This document shows, in pieces, positions 38,312 through 46,231 of a stretch of 64,000 nucleotides of DNA (within the stretch, counting starts at the first letter, position 1; each line of letters opens with the position of its first letter). The DNA lies in the NCBI RefSeq assembly GCF_017306545.1, contig NZ_JAFKID010000017.1:1-64000 (forward strand), in the 5' to 3' direction. The notes under the pieces were generated by a model. That model saw nothing but the letters and a program-made list of their open reading frames with translations, ran no database searches and was not told where the DNA came from. Source of the stretch: Mesorhizobium sp. (lineage in GTDB: Bacteria > Pseudomonadota > Alphaproteobacteria > Rhizobiales > Rhizobiaceae). A program made the position numbers and the translations under genes.

Positions 38312-39571
38312 TTACTTCGCCGGCTTGTACCAGCTGTCGAGGCCGTCCTGCAGCTTCTTGGCGGCCTGCTCCGGCGTCTCGGTGCCGTTGATGACGTTGG
38401 CCGATTCAACCCACGTCTCGTTTTCCAGGTTCGGCGTGCCGCGCGACAGGATCTGGTAGGTCGAGCGGATGGTCGACTTGCACTTGCCGCGCCAGGAGAC
38501 GAATTCCTGCGCCAGCGGGTCCTGCATCTTCACCGGCGTCGAGTTCAGGCTGAAGAAGCCCGGCAGCGCGTTGGCGTAGATGTCGGCGAATTCCGGCGAA
38601 GCCACCCAGGTCAGGAATTTCTTGGCGGCGTCGGCGTTCTTCGAGGCGGCGTTCAGACCCATGCCGATATCGGTGTGGTCGGAGATGTAGCAGGTGTCGC
38701 CCGCTTTCTCGACCGGCGGCGGGAAGGCGCCCATCTTGAACTGGGCCTGGGTGTTGAACAGGCCGATCTCCCACGAGCCGGCCGGATAGATGGCGGCACG
38801 GCCGAGCGTGAACAGGTTCTGGCTGTCGGGATAGGTCTGCGCCTCGAAGCCGTCGCCGAGATAAGGCTTCCACTTGGCCAGTTCCTGGAACGGCGCCACC
38901 CAGTCCGGATCGGTCAGCTTCTGCGTGCCCTTGATGAGCGCCAGGCGGCCTTCCTCGCCCTTCCAGTAGTTCGGGCCGATGTTCTGGTAGCCCATGGTGG
39001 CGGCTTCCCACAGGTCCTTGGTGCCCATGGCCATCGGAATGTAGGTGCCGTCGGCCTTGATCTTGTCCAGCGCCGCGAAGAATTCGTCGCGCGTCTCCGG
39101 CACCTTGATGCCGAGCTTGTCGAAGGCGTCCTTGTTGTAGATGAAGCCGTGCAGCACCGAGGCCATCGGCACGCAGAAGGTCGACTTGCCGTCGTCCGTC
39201 TGCCAGGCCGCCTTGGCCGTGTCGGAAAAGTTCTCCATGCCCGACAGCGCCGAGAGGTCGGCCAGATTGCCCTTCTTGAACAGCTCGAGCGACTTGTCGA
39301 ACGGACGGCAGCTGATGAGGTCGCCCGCCGATCCGGCCTGCAACTTGGCGCCGAGCGCGGCGTCATACTCAGTCGGCGCCGACGGCGCGAACGTCACCTT
39401 GATGCCGGGGTTCTTGGCTTCGAAGGCCGGGATCAGCTTGTCCTGCCAGATCGACAGGTCGTCGTTGCGCCAGCTTTCGATGGTCAGCGTCGCGTCCGCC
39501 GCCATGGCGATGCCGGCGGTGGCGAGCAGGCTCGCGCCGCCGAGCAAGGTGGTCAGAAGTTTCTTTGTCAT
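38312..39571 (-). CDS. Extracellular sugar-binding protein of an amino-sugar importer
   Basis: A 419-residue CUT1 binding protein with a signal peptide (residues 1-26, ending in GIAMAADA). The mature part starts TLTIESWRNDDLSIWQDKLI and contains LSRGTPNLENETWVESANVI near the C-terminus, usual for family-1 solute-binding proteins. The ATG at 39571 has GGGAGAG eight bases upstream and is preferred over the GTG two codons before. Its place beside MurQ, kinase, deaminase and NagA genes suggests N-acetylglucosamine, chitobiose or N-acetylmuramate as ligand. The order resembles the amino-sugar cluster of Sinorhizobium as I remember it. Confidence 0.88.
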   Translation of the reverse strand: MTKKLLTTLLGGASLLATAGIAMAADATLTIESWRNDDLSIWQDKLIPAFEAKNPGIKVTFAPSAPTEYDAALGAKLQAGSAGDLISCRPFDKSLELFKKGNLADLSALSGMENFSDTAKAAWQTDDGKSTFCVPMASVLHGFIYNKDAFDKLGIKVPETRDEFFAALDKIKADGTYIPMAMGTKDLWEAATMGYQNIGPNYWKGEEGRLALIKGTQKLTDPDWVAPFQELAKWKPYLGDGFEAQTYPDSQNLFTLGRAAIYPAGSWEIGLFNTQAQFKMGAFPPPVEKAGDTCYISDHTDIGMGLNAASKNADAAKKFLTWVASPEFADIYANALPGFFSLNSTPVKMQDPLAQEFVSWRGKCKSTIRSTYQILSRGTPNLENETWVESANVINGTETPEQAAKKLQDGLDSWYKPAK

Positions 39572-39586
39572 GCTCACTCTCCCAAT

Positions 39587-40534
39587 TTACCCGTGCGGGG
39601 TATGATTTTGACGAGACCGGAGGCTTGCGGCCTCCCGTTCCCCTCGGACTTCGGAAAGGGCCGGCCTGAGCTTCTGGCCGGTCCGTTCCAGTATGTCCTG
39701 CGCGAAGCCGGCGTCGGTGGCGCCGGCGGCGAGCAGAATAGCAGCCTTGACCCCGCCGCCGCTGCGGTCGAGCAAGCGCGCGGCGTCCTCGACGCCGCAG
39801 CCGGAAACGGCGGCGACGATGCGGGCGGCGCGGCCGCGCAGCTTGGCGTTGTCGGCAAAGAGATTGACCATATAGCCGTCATGGACATGGCCGAGATGCA
39901 CCGCGGCCAGTGTCGAAAGCATGTTGAGCGCGATCTTCTGCGCGGTGCCGGCGCCCATGCGGGTCGAGCCGGCAATGACCTCCGGAGGCGTTTCGAGAAG
40001 GATGGCGATATCGGCCTTTTCGAGCAGCGGCGCGCCACGGTTGTTGGCGATGGCGACGGTCGCCGCGCCGAGCCGGCCGGCCGCCTCGAGCGCGCCGAGC
40101 GCGTAAGGCGTCGAGCCGCTGGCGGACAGCGAAATCAAGCAGTCGCCGGGGCCGATACCGAACTCCTCCACAGCGGCGGCGGCGCCGGCAGCGTCGTCTT
40201 CCGGCGCGCCGGCAAGATCGCGCAGGGCCTGCTCGCCGCCGGCGATGAGGATGATGATGCGCTCCCGCGCAATACCGAAGGTTCCGGGGAGCTCCAGCGC
40301 GTCGGCCAGCGCCATCAGGCCGGAACTGCCGGCCGCGGCGTAGACCAGCCGGCCGCCGGCGCCAAGCTTTTCAGCAATCACGGCCGCGGCCTCGGCGATG
40401 GACGCAATGGCGGCGCGGACAGCCTGGGCCGCCTCGATCTGCGCCTCGGCGAGAGACGACAGGATTTCGCGCGGCGAGCGCGTGTCCAGCCCCTCCGCGT
40501 CGCGGTGCAACGCCTCCGTGCGCGTTTGCGCCAT
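39587..40534 (-). CDS. murQ: N-acetylmuramic acid 6-phosphate etherase-type protein
   Basis: A 315-residue SIS-fold protein. MurQ signatures are visible: YAAAGSSGLMALADALELP near residue 65, ISLSASGSTPYALGAL, and the family block STRMGAGTAQKIALNM with GHVHDGYMVNL. MurQ removes D-lactate from MurNAc 6-phosphate to give GlcNAc 6-phosphate in the cytosol. I start at the ATG at 40534; a 24-codon upstream extension runs through the operator. It leads the minus-strand set with importer and oxidoreductase and faces the kinase gene across a shared control region. Confidence 0.87.
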   Translation of the reverse strand: MAQTRTEALHRDAEGLDTRSPREILSSLAEAQIEAAQAVRAAIASIAEAAAVIAEKLGAGGRLVYAAAGSSGLMALADALELPGTFGIARERIIILIAGGEQALRDLAGAPEDDAAGAAAAVEEFGIGPGDCLISLSASGSTPYALGALEAAGRLGAATVAIANNRGAPLLEKADIAILLETPPEVIAGSTRMGAGTAQKIALNMLSTLAAVHLGHVHDGYMVNLFADNAKLRGRAARIVAAVSGCGVEDAARLLDRSGGGVKAAILLAAGATDAGFAQDILERTGQKLRPALSEVRGEREAASLRSRQNHTPHG

Positions 40535-40558
40535 GCCATGTTCCTCCAACGTTTCGAC

Positions 40559-40576
40559 AATACCAAAAAAATACCA
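40559..40576 (-). promoter_or_regulatory. Amino-sugar operator, murQ side
   Basis: On the minus strand TGGTATT occurs twice with an 11-bp period (40576-40570 and 40565-40559). The pair fills the spacer between a CTGGAC -35 and a TATTGT -10 and lies 25 bases before the murQ ATG. The kinase-side promoter has the matching pair, so one regulator, most simply the GntR protein at 41604, should control both. Confidence 0.7.
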
Positions 40577-40691
40577 CTTGTCCAGCAGCATTAACGAATT
40601 TGCCATAGAAAGATGGTCTCGTATCGTTAATTCCTTGTTTTTTCATCAAATTACACGACCGCGCTTTCTTCTCGGAAATTAACTCTTGGCT

Positions 40692-40711
40692 ATTGGTATT
40701 TTATTGGTATT
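40692..40711 (+). promoter_or_regulatory. Amino-sugar operator, kinase side
   Basis: ATTGGTATT occurs twice with an 11-bp period (40692-40700, 40703-40711). The pair sits between CTTGGC (-35, 40685-40690) and TATTAT (-10, 40708-40713) with a 17-base spacer. It is the mirror image of the murQ-side site at 40559-40576; about 115 AT-rich bases lie between the two. Confidence 0.7.
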
Positions 40712-40734
40712 ATCAAAGCGGAGGAGGACACAAT

Positions 40735-41607
40735 TTGCGTTTCGTGCTCGGCATCGATGGCGGCGGGACCAGTTGCAGGGCTGCGCTGGCCACAGCGGAC
40801 GGCGCCGTGATCGGCCGCGCCAAGAGCGGCGCCGCCAACATCCGCACCGACCTGACCGGCGCACGCACGCATATCGTGGATTCCGCGCGGCTGGCCTTCC
40901 TGGACGCCGGGCAGGACCCCGACCTGATCATCGAAACACCGGCGGTTCTGGGCCTCGCCGGCGCCAATGTCGGCACCTACCGCCAGCAACTCGAGGCCAT
41001 TTTGCCGTTCAGCCGCAGCCGGGTCGAAACCGACGCCGAGATCGCGCTGGAAGGCGCGGTGGGCGCCGGCGACGGCGCCATGGCCATCCTCGGCACCGGC
41101 ACCGCTTATATGGCCCGCAAGGACGGCAAGTCCCGCGCCATTGGCGGTTGGGGCTTTCAGGTGGGCGACCAGGGCAGCGGCGCGCGCATCGGCCGCGATC
41201 TCCTGGAACAGACCCTGCTCGCGCATGACGGCATCCGCCCGGCCTCGCCGCTGACCGACGAGATGCTCGCCGTCTTCCGCAACAATCCCGAGGACGTGGT
41301 GGAATTCACCACCAATGCCAAGCCGGGCGATTTCGGCGGCTTCGCCCCGAAAGTCTTCGAGCACGCGGCAAAAGGCGACCTGGTGGCGACCTGGATCGTC
41401 GACAAGGCCGTGGCCGATGTCGAGGCAGCGCTTGGCGCGCTTGACCTCAGGCCCGGCGATCCGCTCTGCCTGCTCGGCGGACTGGCCGCGCTTTATGCGC
41501 CGCGCCTTTCACCGGGCCACCGGGCGCAACTCAGGCCGGCGCTGGACGACGCGCTCGGCGGGGCCGTCAGCATGGCGGCACGGCTGTTTGTAGAGGCCGC
41601 GCCATGA
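40735..41607 (+). CDS. N-acetylglucosamine kinase-type ATPase (BadF/BadG family)
   Basis: A 290-residue sugar kinase of the ASKHA fold. The N-terminal phosphate loop is VLGIDGGGTSCRAALA, and AILGTGTAYMARKDGK and GGWGFQVGDQGSGARIGRD mark the GlcNAc kinase-like BadF group. It should phosphorylate GlcNAc or MurNAc (or glucosamine) after uptake. The start is probably a TTG at 40735, because GGAGGAGG stands six bases before it and the conserved strand begins at once; the upstream frame crosses the operator. The stop overlaps the GntR start by four bases. Confidence 0.87.
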   Translation: MRFVLGIDGGGTSCRAALATADGAVIGRAKSGAANIRTDLTGARTHIVDSARLAFLDAGQDPDLIIETPAVLGLAGANVGTYRQQLEAILPFSRSRVETDAEIALEGAVGAGDGAMAILGTGTAYMARKDGKSRAIGGWGFQVGDQGSGARIGRDLLEQTLLAHDGIRPASPLTDEMLAVFRNNPEDVVEFTTNAKPGDFGGFAPKVFEHAAKGDLVATWIVDKAVADVEAALGALDLRPGDPLCLLGGLAALYAPRLSPGHRAQLRPALDDALGGAVSMAARLFVEAAP

Positions 41608-42392
41608 GCGACGCCGCCGACCAGATCTTCGCCACGCTGAGGCAATCCGGCCACGGCGGCGCGCCGCTCTACCTGCAACTGCGCCGGAGCATCGAGGACG
41701 CGGTCAATCGCGGCCTGATCGGCCCCGGCGACGCGCTGCCGTCGGAGCGCGACATCGCCACCAAGGCCGAAATCTCGCGCGTCACCGTGCGCAAGGCGGT
41801 GCAGGATCTGGTCAAGGGCGGCGTGCTGGTGCAGCGCCACGGCTCGGGCACCTTCGTCGCCCCGCGCATGGAGCGCGTCGAGCAGTCGCTGTCCCGGCTC
41901 ACCTCCTTCACCGAGGACATGGCGCGGCGCGGCATGGCGGGGCGCTCGCACTGGCTGGACCGCGGTCTCTACGCGCCCTCGCCCGACGAGATGATGGTGC
42001 TGGGCCTCGCCGCCAGCGAACTGGTGGCGCGCGTTTCACGCCTGCGCATCGCCAACGACACGCCGCTCGCCATCGAGCGGGCTTCGCTGTCGGCCGGCGC
42101 ACTGCCGGACCCGGCGGCGATAGGCTCCTCCCTCTACGCGGCGCTGGAAGCCACCGGCAACCGGCCGGTCCGTGCCGTGCAGCGCATCTCGGCCGCCAAT
42201 CTCGGCGACGACGACGCCCATCTCCTCGACGTGGCGCCGGGCTCGGCCGGCCTGCGCATCGAACGCATTTCCTATCTTTCCAGCGGCAAGGTGATCGAAT
42301 TCACCCGCTCGGTCTATCGCGGTGACGCCTACGACTTCGTGGCGGAACTCAGGCTCGGCGTGAACGCGGACGACACCGGGAGGAACGCATGA
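41604..42392 (+). CDS. nagQ: GntR/HutC family regulator of amino-sugar genes
   Basis: A 262-residue repressor-type protein. Residues 25-95 form the GntR winged helix (LYLQLRRSIEDAVNRGLI..LPSERDIATKAEISRVTVRKA, key part PSERDIATKAEISRVTVRKA), with HGSGTFVAPR following. The C-terminal UTRA domain from about residue 110 binds small sugar phosphates in this subfamily. It overlaps both neighbours by ATGA junctions, so it is made with the catabolic enzymes. It probably binds the TGGTATT pairs at 40559 and 40692 and releases them with GlcNAc 6-phosphate. The symbol is by role, not proven. Confidence 0.85.
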   Translation: MSDAADQIFATLRQSGHGGAPLYLQLRRSIEDAVNRGLIGPGDALPSERDIATKAEISRVTVRKAVQDLVKGGVLVQRHGSGTFVAPRMERVEQSLSRLTSFTEDMARRGMAGRSHWLDRGLYAPSPDEMMVLGLAASELVARVSRLRIANDTPLAIERASLSAGALPDPAAIGSSLYAALEATGNRPVRAVQRISAANLGDDDAHLLDVAPGSAGLRIERISYLSSGKVIEFTRSVYRGDAYDFVAELRLGVNADDTGRNA

Positions 42393-43420
42393 GCGCGGCC
42401 AAGACCCATATGCGGCACGAGATCGAGGAAATCCCGCAGGCGGCGGCGCGGCTGCTCGACGGCTCGGGCGCCACCCTTGCCGCCGCCGGCCGCGACATCG
42501 CCAGACGCGACCCGCACTTTCTGGTGACGGTGGCGCGCGGCTCTTCCGACCATGTCGCCGCCTTCATGAAATATGCGGTGGAACTGACCGCCGGCCTCGC
42601 CGTCGCCTCCGTCGGGCCCTCGGTCGCCTCCATCTACGGCGCCAAACTGAGGCTCGCCGGCTCCGCCTGCCTCGCCGTCTCGCAATCCGGCAAGAGCCCC
42701 GACATCGTGGCGATGGCCGAGAGCGCTCGGCTGAGCGGCGCGCTGACCATCGCGCTCGTCAACACCGCCGGCTCGCCGCTGGCGGCCGCCAGCGACCACG
42801 CCATCGACATTCTCGCGGGGCCGGAGCGCAGCGTCGCGGCGACCAAGACCTTCGTCAATTCGGCGGTCGCGGCGCTTGCGCTGATGGCGCACGCCACCGA
42901 CGATGCAGGCCTGATCGAGGCGCTGAAGGCGCTGCCGGCCCAGCTCGAACAGGCAATCGGCTGCGACTGGATGGCCCTGGCGCCGGCGCTGGAGGGCGAC
43001 CGTTCGCTGTTCGTCCTCGGTCGCGGTCCGTCCTCTGCGATCGCCGCCGAATCGGCGCTGAAGTTCAAGGAAACCTGCGCCATGCACGCCGAAGCCTATA
43101 GCGCGGCCGAAGTGATGCACGGGCCGATGGCGCTGGTCGGCCCCGGCTTCCCGGTGCTGGCGCTGGCGGCGCGCGACGCTTCCGAACCGTCGCTGGCTGA
43201 GGCCGCCGACATGCTCGCCGCCAAGGGCGCCGACGTGTTCATCACCTCTGCGCTGGCAAAGACGGCAACCCATCTGCCGCATGTCGCGACCGGCCATCCG
43301 CTGACCGACCCGCTGCCGCTGATCGTCTCCTTCTACGCCTTCGTCGAAGCCTTCGCGCGCCGCCGCGGGCTCGATCCAGACACGCCGCGCAACCTGCGCA
43401 AAGTCACGGAAACGCTGTGA
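42389..43420 (+). CDS. nagB-II: SIS-domain glucosamine-6-phosphate deaminase (NagB-II type)
   Basis: A 343-residue protein with two SIS domains like the isomerase half of GlmS, but without the glutaminase domain. Motifs are VARGSSDHVAAFMKYA near residue 48, VSQSGKSPDIV near 96, SVAATKTFVNS near 149 and ESALKFKETCAMHAEAYSAAEVMHGP (key part FKETCAMHAEAYSAAE) near 220. Such proteins deaminate glucosamine 6-phosphate to fructose 6-phosphate in alphaproteobacteria that lack classic NagB. ATGA overlap with the regulator upstream and 13 bases to nagA downstream place it in one operon. Confidence 0.9.
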   Translation: MSAAKTHMRHEIEEIPQAAARLLDGSGATLAAAGRDIARRDPHFLVTVARGSSDHVAAFMKYAVELTAGLAVASVGPSVASIYGAKLRLAGSACLAVSQSGKSPDIVAMAESARLSGALTIALVNTAGSPLAAASDHAIDILAGPERSVAATKTFVNSAVAALALMAHATDDAGLIEALKALPAQLEQAIGCDWMALAPALEGDRSLFVLGRGPSSAIAAESALKFKETCAMHAEAYSAAEVMHGPMALVGPGFPVLALAARDASEPSLAEAADMLAAKGADVFITSALAKTATHLPHVATGHPLTDPLPLIVSFYAFVEAFARRRGLDPDTPRNLRKVTETL

Positions 43421-43433
43421 CGGGGGCCGCGAC

Positions 43434-44588
43434 GTGACCGGAGCTTTCGCCCTCACCGCCAGGCGCGTCTTCGACGGCGACGGCTGGCACGACGATGCCG
43501 CGCTCGTCGTCCGCGACGGGCTGGTCGAAGCCGTCATGCCGGCCGGTTCGTTGCCGGCGGATATGCCGCGCATCGACGCCGGCGCCATGCTGGCACCCGG
43601 CTTCGTCGACCTTCAGGTGAACGGCGGCGGCGGGGTCATGCTGAACGACCATCCCGACGTCGCTTCGATCCGCACCATCTGCGCCGCCCACGCGCCGTTC
43701 GGCACCACCGCGCTCTTGCCGACGCTGATCACCGACACGCCGGAGATCACCGCCGCCGCGATCGCCGCCGGAGAACTGGCGGCGAAGGAGGCCGTGCCCG
43801 GCTTCCTCGGCCTGCACCTGGAAGGTCCGCACCTGTCGCTGGCCCGCAAGGGCGCGCACGATCCGAAGCTGATCCGGCCGATGACCGAGGCGGACGAGGC
43901 GGCGCTGATCGCGGCGCGCAAGCATCTGCCGGTTCTTTTGACGACGGTGGCGCCGGAATCGGTCGATCCGCAGCAGGTGGCGGCGCTGGCGCAAGCCGGC
44001 ATCGTCGTCAGCCTCGGCCACACCGACACGACCTATGCCACCGCGCGCGCCTTTGCCGAGGCCGGCGCCTCGGTGGCGACGCACCTGTTCAACGCCATGA
44101 GCCAGATCGGCAACCGCGAGCCGGGGCTGGCGGGGGCGACGCTCGACACGCAGGCGTTGTCGGCGGGGCTGATCGCCGATGGCATCCATGTCGATCCGGC
44201 GACTATTCGGATCGCGGTCCGGGCCAAGCGCGGACCGGGAAAGATATTCCTCGTCACCGACGCCATGGCGACCATCGGCACGGACATGACGTCCTTCACT
44301 CTCAACGGCCGCACCATCTATCGCAAGGACGGATCGCTCCGTCTTTCCGACGGCACGCTGGCCGGCGCCGACCTCGACATGATTTCGGCGGTGCGCTTCA
44401 TGCACCGAACCATCGGCCTCGACCTTGCCGAAGCGCTGCGCATGGCCTCGCTCTATCCGGCTGAAGCGGTCGGCCAGGCACACCGGCTCGGCCGCTTCGC
44501 CACGGGTGCCGCGGCGGACATCGTGGCGCTGTCGGATAAGCTCGACATCAAGGGCGTATGGATCGGCGGCCGGCAGGTGGCGCCGTAG
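43434..44588 (+). CDS. nagA: N-acetylglucosamine-6-phosphate deacetylase
   Basis: Removes acetate from GlcNAc 6-phosphate to give glucosamine 6-phosphate. The 384-residue amidohydrolase has GFVDLQVNGGGGVMLND near residue 59, the metal site in LHLEGPHLS, the His of SLGHTDTTYA, HLFNAMSQ and the catalytic Asp in VTDAMATIG. The start is a GTG at 43434. It closes the plus-strand amino-sugar operon; family A repeats follow and separate it from the convergent liv operon. Confidence 0.95.
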   Translation: MTGAFALTARRVFDGDGWHDDAALVVRDGLVEAVMPAGSLPADMPRIDAGAMLAPGFVDLQVNGGGGVMLNDHPDVASIRTICAAHAPFGTTALLPTLITDTPEITAAAIAAGELAAKEAVPGFLGLHLEGPHLSLARKGAHDPKLIRPMTEADEAALIAARKHLPVLLTTVAPESVDPQQVAALAQAGIVVSLGHTDTTYATARAFAEAGASVATHLFNAMSQIGNREPGLAGATLDTQALSAGLIADGIHVDPATIRIAVRAKRGPGKIFLVTDAMATIGTDMTSFTLNGRTIYRKDGSLRLSDGTLAGADLDMISAVRFMHRTIGLDLAEALRMASLYPAEAVGQAHRLGRFATGAAADIVALSDKLDIKGVWIGGRQVAP

Positions 44589-44733
44589 CCCCTTTCCTTC
44601 TCCCCGTTTACGGGGAGAAGGTGTCACGAAGTGACGGATGAGGGGCGGAGCCAAGTCCGGGAAGGTCAGTGCCGCCCCTCACCTGCCTGCCGGCATCCTC
44701 TCCCCGTAAACGGGGCGAGGAAAGCTCGCCGCG
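44589..44733. repeat. Rhizobial palindromic repeat, family A, two units
   Basis: Unit one has CTTCTCCCCGTTTACGGGGAGAAGG followed by GTCACGAAGTGACGGATGAGGGGC (arms given as TTCTCCCCGTTTACGGGGAG and GTGTCACGAAGTGAC). Unit two has GCCCCTCACCTGCCTGCCGG and CTCTCCCCGTAAACGGGGCG. It fills the gap between the convergent nagA and livF genes and could end transcripts from both sides as a structured region. Confidence 0.85.
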
Positions 44734-44789
44734 GCGTCGGCGATCTATCTCCGTGAGAGGCGCCACCGATGCACGCTGCCTGTCCAGCC

Positions 44790-45503
44790 TCACCCCACCC
44801 CGACATAGCGCTTCACCGCCGAGGGATCGGCGCGCAGCACGTCTACACCGACCGTCTCGCGGTTGCGGCCGTTCTCGATGAAGGCGACGCGGTCGGCGAC
44901 CGGCAGCACCGCATCCACGCGCTGCTCGACCAGGATGGTGGAGACGCCCTGCTCCCGCAGCTTGCCCACCGTCTCGCGGATCTTCGCGATCATCGACGGC
45001 ATCAGGCCTTCGGTCGGCTCGTCGAGCAACAGTACCTTCGGTTCCAGGCAAAGCGCGCGGGCCATGGCGAGCATCTGCTGCTCGCCGCCGGACAGCGTGC
45101 CGGAGCGCTGCTTCCACCGCTGCCGTAGCAAGGGAAACAGGTCGAGCACGGCCTCGCGGACGGACGCGCCCTTCTTGCGCGCCATCAGCCCGATCTCGAT
45201 GTTCTCGGCCACCGTCATCTCGGCGAACAGGCGCCGCCCCTGCGGGACGTAGGCGATGCCGGCCTTCGGCACCTCATGCGCCGGCAGGCCGGTCAGCTCC
45301 CGCCCTTCCAGCCGGATCGAGCCGGCCGCCGCCGGCACAAGGCCCATGATCGCTTTCAGCGTCGTCGTCTTGCCGGCGCCATTGCGGCCGAGCAAGCATA
45401 ACACCTCGCCCCGCCGCAGGGTCAGGTCGAGGCCATAGAGCACCTGCACCTCGCCATAGAAGGCGTCGAGGCCGGAAACGGCGAGGACGGCGCCGTCGCT
45501 CAT
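44790..45503 (-). CDS. livF: Branched-chain amino acid-type ABC transporter ATP-binding protein
   Basis: A 237-residue ABC ATPase of the LivF type: short, without a C-terminal regulatory domain. Walker A is GRNGAGKTT, then YVPQGRRLFAEMTV, signature LSGGEQQMLAMARAL and Walker B LLLDEPTEGLMP. The start at 45503 overlaps the livG stop (ATGA). It works with LivG, LivH and LivM in the inner membrane. The same reading frame stays open far upstream, but that part is a shadow of livG and livM. Confidence 0.94.
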   Translation of the reverse strand: MSDGAVLAVSGLDAFYGEVQVLYGLDLTLRRGEVLCLLGRNGAGKTTTLKAIMGLVPAAAGSIRLEGRELTGLPAHEVPKAGIAYVPQGRRLFAEMTVAENIEIGLMARKKGASVREAVLDLFPLLRQRWKQRSGTLSGGEQQMLAMARALCLEPKVLLLDEPTEGLMPSMIAKIRETVGKLREQGVSTILVEQRVDAVLPVADRVAFIENGRNRETVGVDVLRADPSAVKRYVGVG

Positions 45504-46231
45504 GCGGCTTCCCCCGCCCCGGTGCCGAGATAGGCCGCCTGCACGGCGGCGTCGGCGCGGATCTGCTCGGGCGTGCCTTCGGCCAGCACGCGGCCGGCGT
45601 CGAAGACGGTGATGCGGTCGGCAAGCTGCATGACCAGCGGCATGTTGTGCTCGATCAGAAGCACCGTGGCGTCCTCGGCGACCGTGCGCACCAGCCGCAC
45701 GAAATCCTCGATCTCGGCGTCGGACAGGCCTTGCGTCGGCTCGTCGAGGATGAGCAGGCGCGGCTTCAGCGCCAGCCCCATGGCGACTTCCAGCAGGCGC
45801 TGGTGGCCGTAGGCGAGTTGGCCGGCCTGCATGGCGGCGCGGTCGGCCAGCCCGACCTTGTCCAGCGCGGTCATGACGTCGGCGTGCGGCGCGCGCCCGT
45901 CGCCCATCGTGCGCTGCACCGGCAAAGCGACGTTGTCGTAGACGCTCAAATTGGGAAAGACGCTGGTGATCTGGAAGGTGTAGGCGATGCCCAGCCGCAC
46001 GCGGCGGTGCGCCGGCATGTCGGTGATATCGGCGCCGTCGAACAGGATCGCGCCCGACGACGGCAGGATGCGGCCGCAGACCATGCTGACGAAGGTCGTC
46101 TTTCCGGCGCCGTTGGGGCCTATGACGGCGCGGATCTCGCCCGGCATCAGCGTGAAGTCGACGCCGTCGACGGCTTTTAAGCCGCCGAAGCGGCGCGTCA
46201 GCCCCTTGGTGACGAGCAATGGATCGATCAT
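45500..46231 (-). CDS. livG: Branched-chain amino acid-type ABC transporter ATP-binding protein
   Basis: A 243-residue ABC ATPase of the LivG type. Walker A is GPNGAGKTT, followed by the LivG insertion GIAYTFQITSVFPNLSVYDN, Walker B LLILDEPTQGLSD and the switch region LLIEHNMPLVMQLADRI. The usual signature is altered to LAYGHQRLLEVAMGL, which is common in the urea/amide branch of the LivG family. The ATG at 46231 overlaps the livM stop by four bases. Confidence 0.93.
   Translation of the reverse strand: MIDPLLVTKGLTRRFGGLKAVDGVDFTLMPGEIRAVIGPNGAGKTTFVSMVCGRILPSSGAILFDGADITDMPAHRRVRLGIAYTFQITSVFPNLSVYDNVALPVQRTMGDGRAPHADVMTALDKVGLADRAAMQAGQLAYGHQRLLEVAMGLALKPRLLILDEPTQGLSDAEIEDFVRLVRTVAEDATVLLIEHNMPLVMQLADRITVFDAGRVLAEGTPEQIRADAAVQAAYLGTGAGEAA

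Noticed and set aside
38171-40594. An 807-codon open frame on the plus strand opposite the binding protein and murQ
   Set aside because: It lies antisense to two well-conserved genes, is Arg/Gly-rich and has no motif. Such frames are expected from high-GC codon bias.
40577-40691. Riboswitch or origin-like element in the AT-rich nag control region
   Set aside because: The AT content is explained by two divergent promoters; no conserved aptamer fold or DnaA-box cluster is visible.
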